Shown here: positions 12,061 to 12,216 of the stretch, piece by piece
Position numbering within the stretch: position 1 is the first letter of the stretch
Layout: the number at the start of each line of letters is the position of its first letter
From: Tannerella sp.
GTDB taxonomy: Bacteria; Bacteroidota; Bacteroidia; Bacteroidales; Tannerellaceae
DNA: 12,216 nt
Direction: 5' to 3'
Assembly: GCA_031261145.1 (NCBI GenBank)
Contig: JAISJX010000352.1
Span: forward strand, 1-12,216
Notes under the pieces: generated by a model
The model's database searches: none
What the model saw: only the letters and a program-made list of their open reading frames with translations
What the model was told of the DNA's origin: nothing
Program-made: the position numbers and the translations under genes

Positions 12061-12216
12061 TTGTTAAGCGTATCTGCACCGAATGATAAATTCGCCTCGT
12101 GATAGCGGAATTGATAATCAAAAGCGGCGAATTGATAAGTTTGTTCATGTAACTTCTATTTGTTGATGTTTGTAAAGATATAAATGATATTTTAATTAGT
12201 ATGCTTATAAACAATG
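12061..12216. other. Right-end intergenic sequence, no gene assigned
   Basis: AATTCGCC (12089-12096) and GGCGAATT (12126-12133) form an 8-bp inverted repeat, and GCGGAATTGATAA-like units recur in between (12105 and 12124). The sequence then becomes AT-rich and ends in an ATG at 12214-12216, which could be the start of the next plus-strand gene. That cannot be judged without the following sequence. The open minus-strand frame here reads through repeats and is not called. Confidence 0.4.

Noticed and set aside
12002..12214. 70-codon minus-strand frame at the right edge
   Set aside because: It reads through a palindrome, an inverted terminator repeat and AATTGATAA units. No protein pattern is seen.
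1..12216. tRNA, rRNA, CRISPR array, intact transposase, replication origin
   Set aside because: No cloverleaf with a GTTCRA loop, no rRNA segments, no regularly spaced repeats with spacers, no transposase frame and no cluster of DnaA boxes were seen.

Overview
The window looks like chromosomal DNA of a member of the Bacteroidetes, most likely order Bacteroidales. Three things point there: a porV-ispF pair, as in Porphyromonas; promoter boxes of the TAnnTTTG (-7) type in front of several genes instead of TATAAT; and starts mostly without a Shine-Dalgarno sequence. The exact genus cannot be read from the sequence.

Layout. Positions 1-129 hold the 5' end of an unrecognised minus-strand gene leaving the window. 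Positions 130-1200 have no convincing protein gene. This stretch holds a hairpin-dense block (about 282-561) and two repeat-like elements (779-921 and 935-1030). Positions 1242-4861 are a tight etfB-etfA-acyl-CoA dehydrogenase operon that ends in a strong hairpin terminator. Positions 4980-5940 hold dispersed palindromic repeats around one small minus-strand coiled-coil gene. Positions 5942-6115 encode a 57-residue protein of unknown function. Positions 6322-7970 are porV (type IX secretion shuttle protein) overlapping ispF (MEP isoprenoid pathway). After a convergent terminator comes a minus-strand cassette at 8219-9865, which in transcription order encodes an ECF sigma factor, a single-span membrane protein (probable anti-sigma) and a periplasmic Spy/CpxP-like protein. 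An unknown outer-membrane barrel protein (minus, 10037-10900) and a secreted ThuA-domain protein (plus, 10994-11911) are divergently transcribed. The right end is repeat-rich and non-coding.

How the genes work together. EtfB and EtfA form the flavoprotein that exchanges electrons with the co-transcribed acyl-CoA dehydrogenase. PorV belongs to the type IX secretion pathway, but its usual partner porU is not in the window. The sigma, membrane and periplasmic genes form a probable envelope-stress circuit. No defence system, CRISPR array, intact transposase, rRNA or tRNA was seen.

The less ordinary signals are: an EtfA with tyrosine where the FAD-contacting arginine is normally found; a hairpin-dense non-coding block; two genes whose stop codons lie inside the same dispersed repeat, each followed by the same terminator hairpin; and a tandem 13-bp repeat plus inverted repeat in front of the 57-residue gene.
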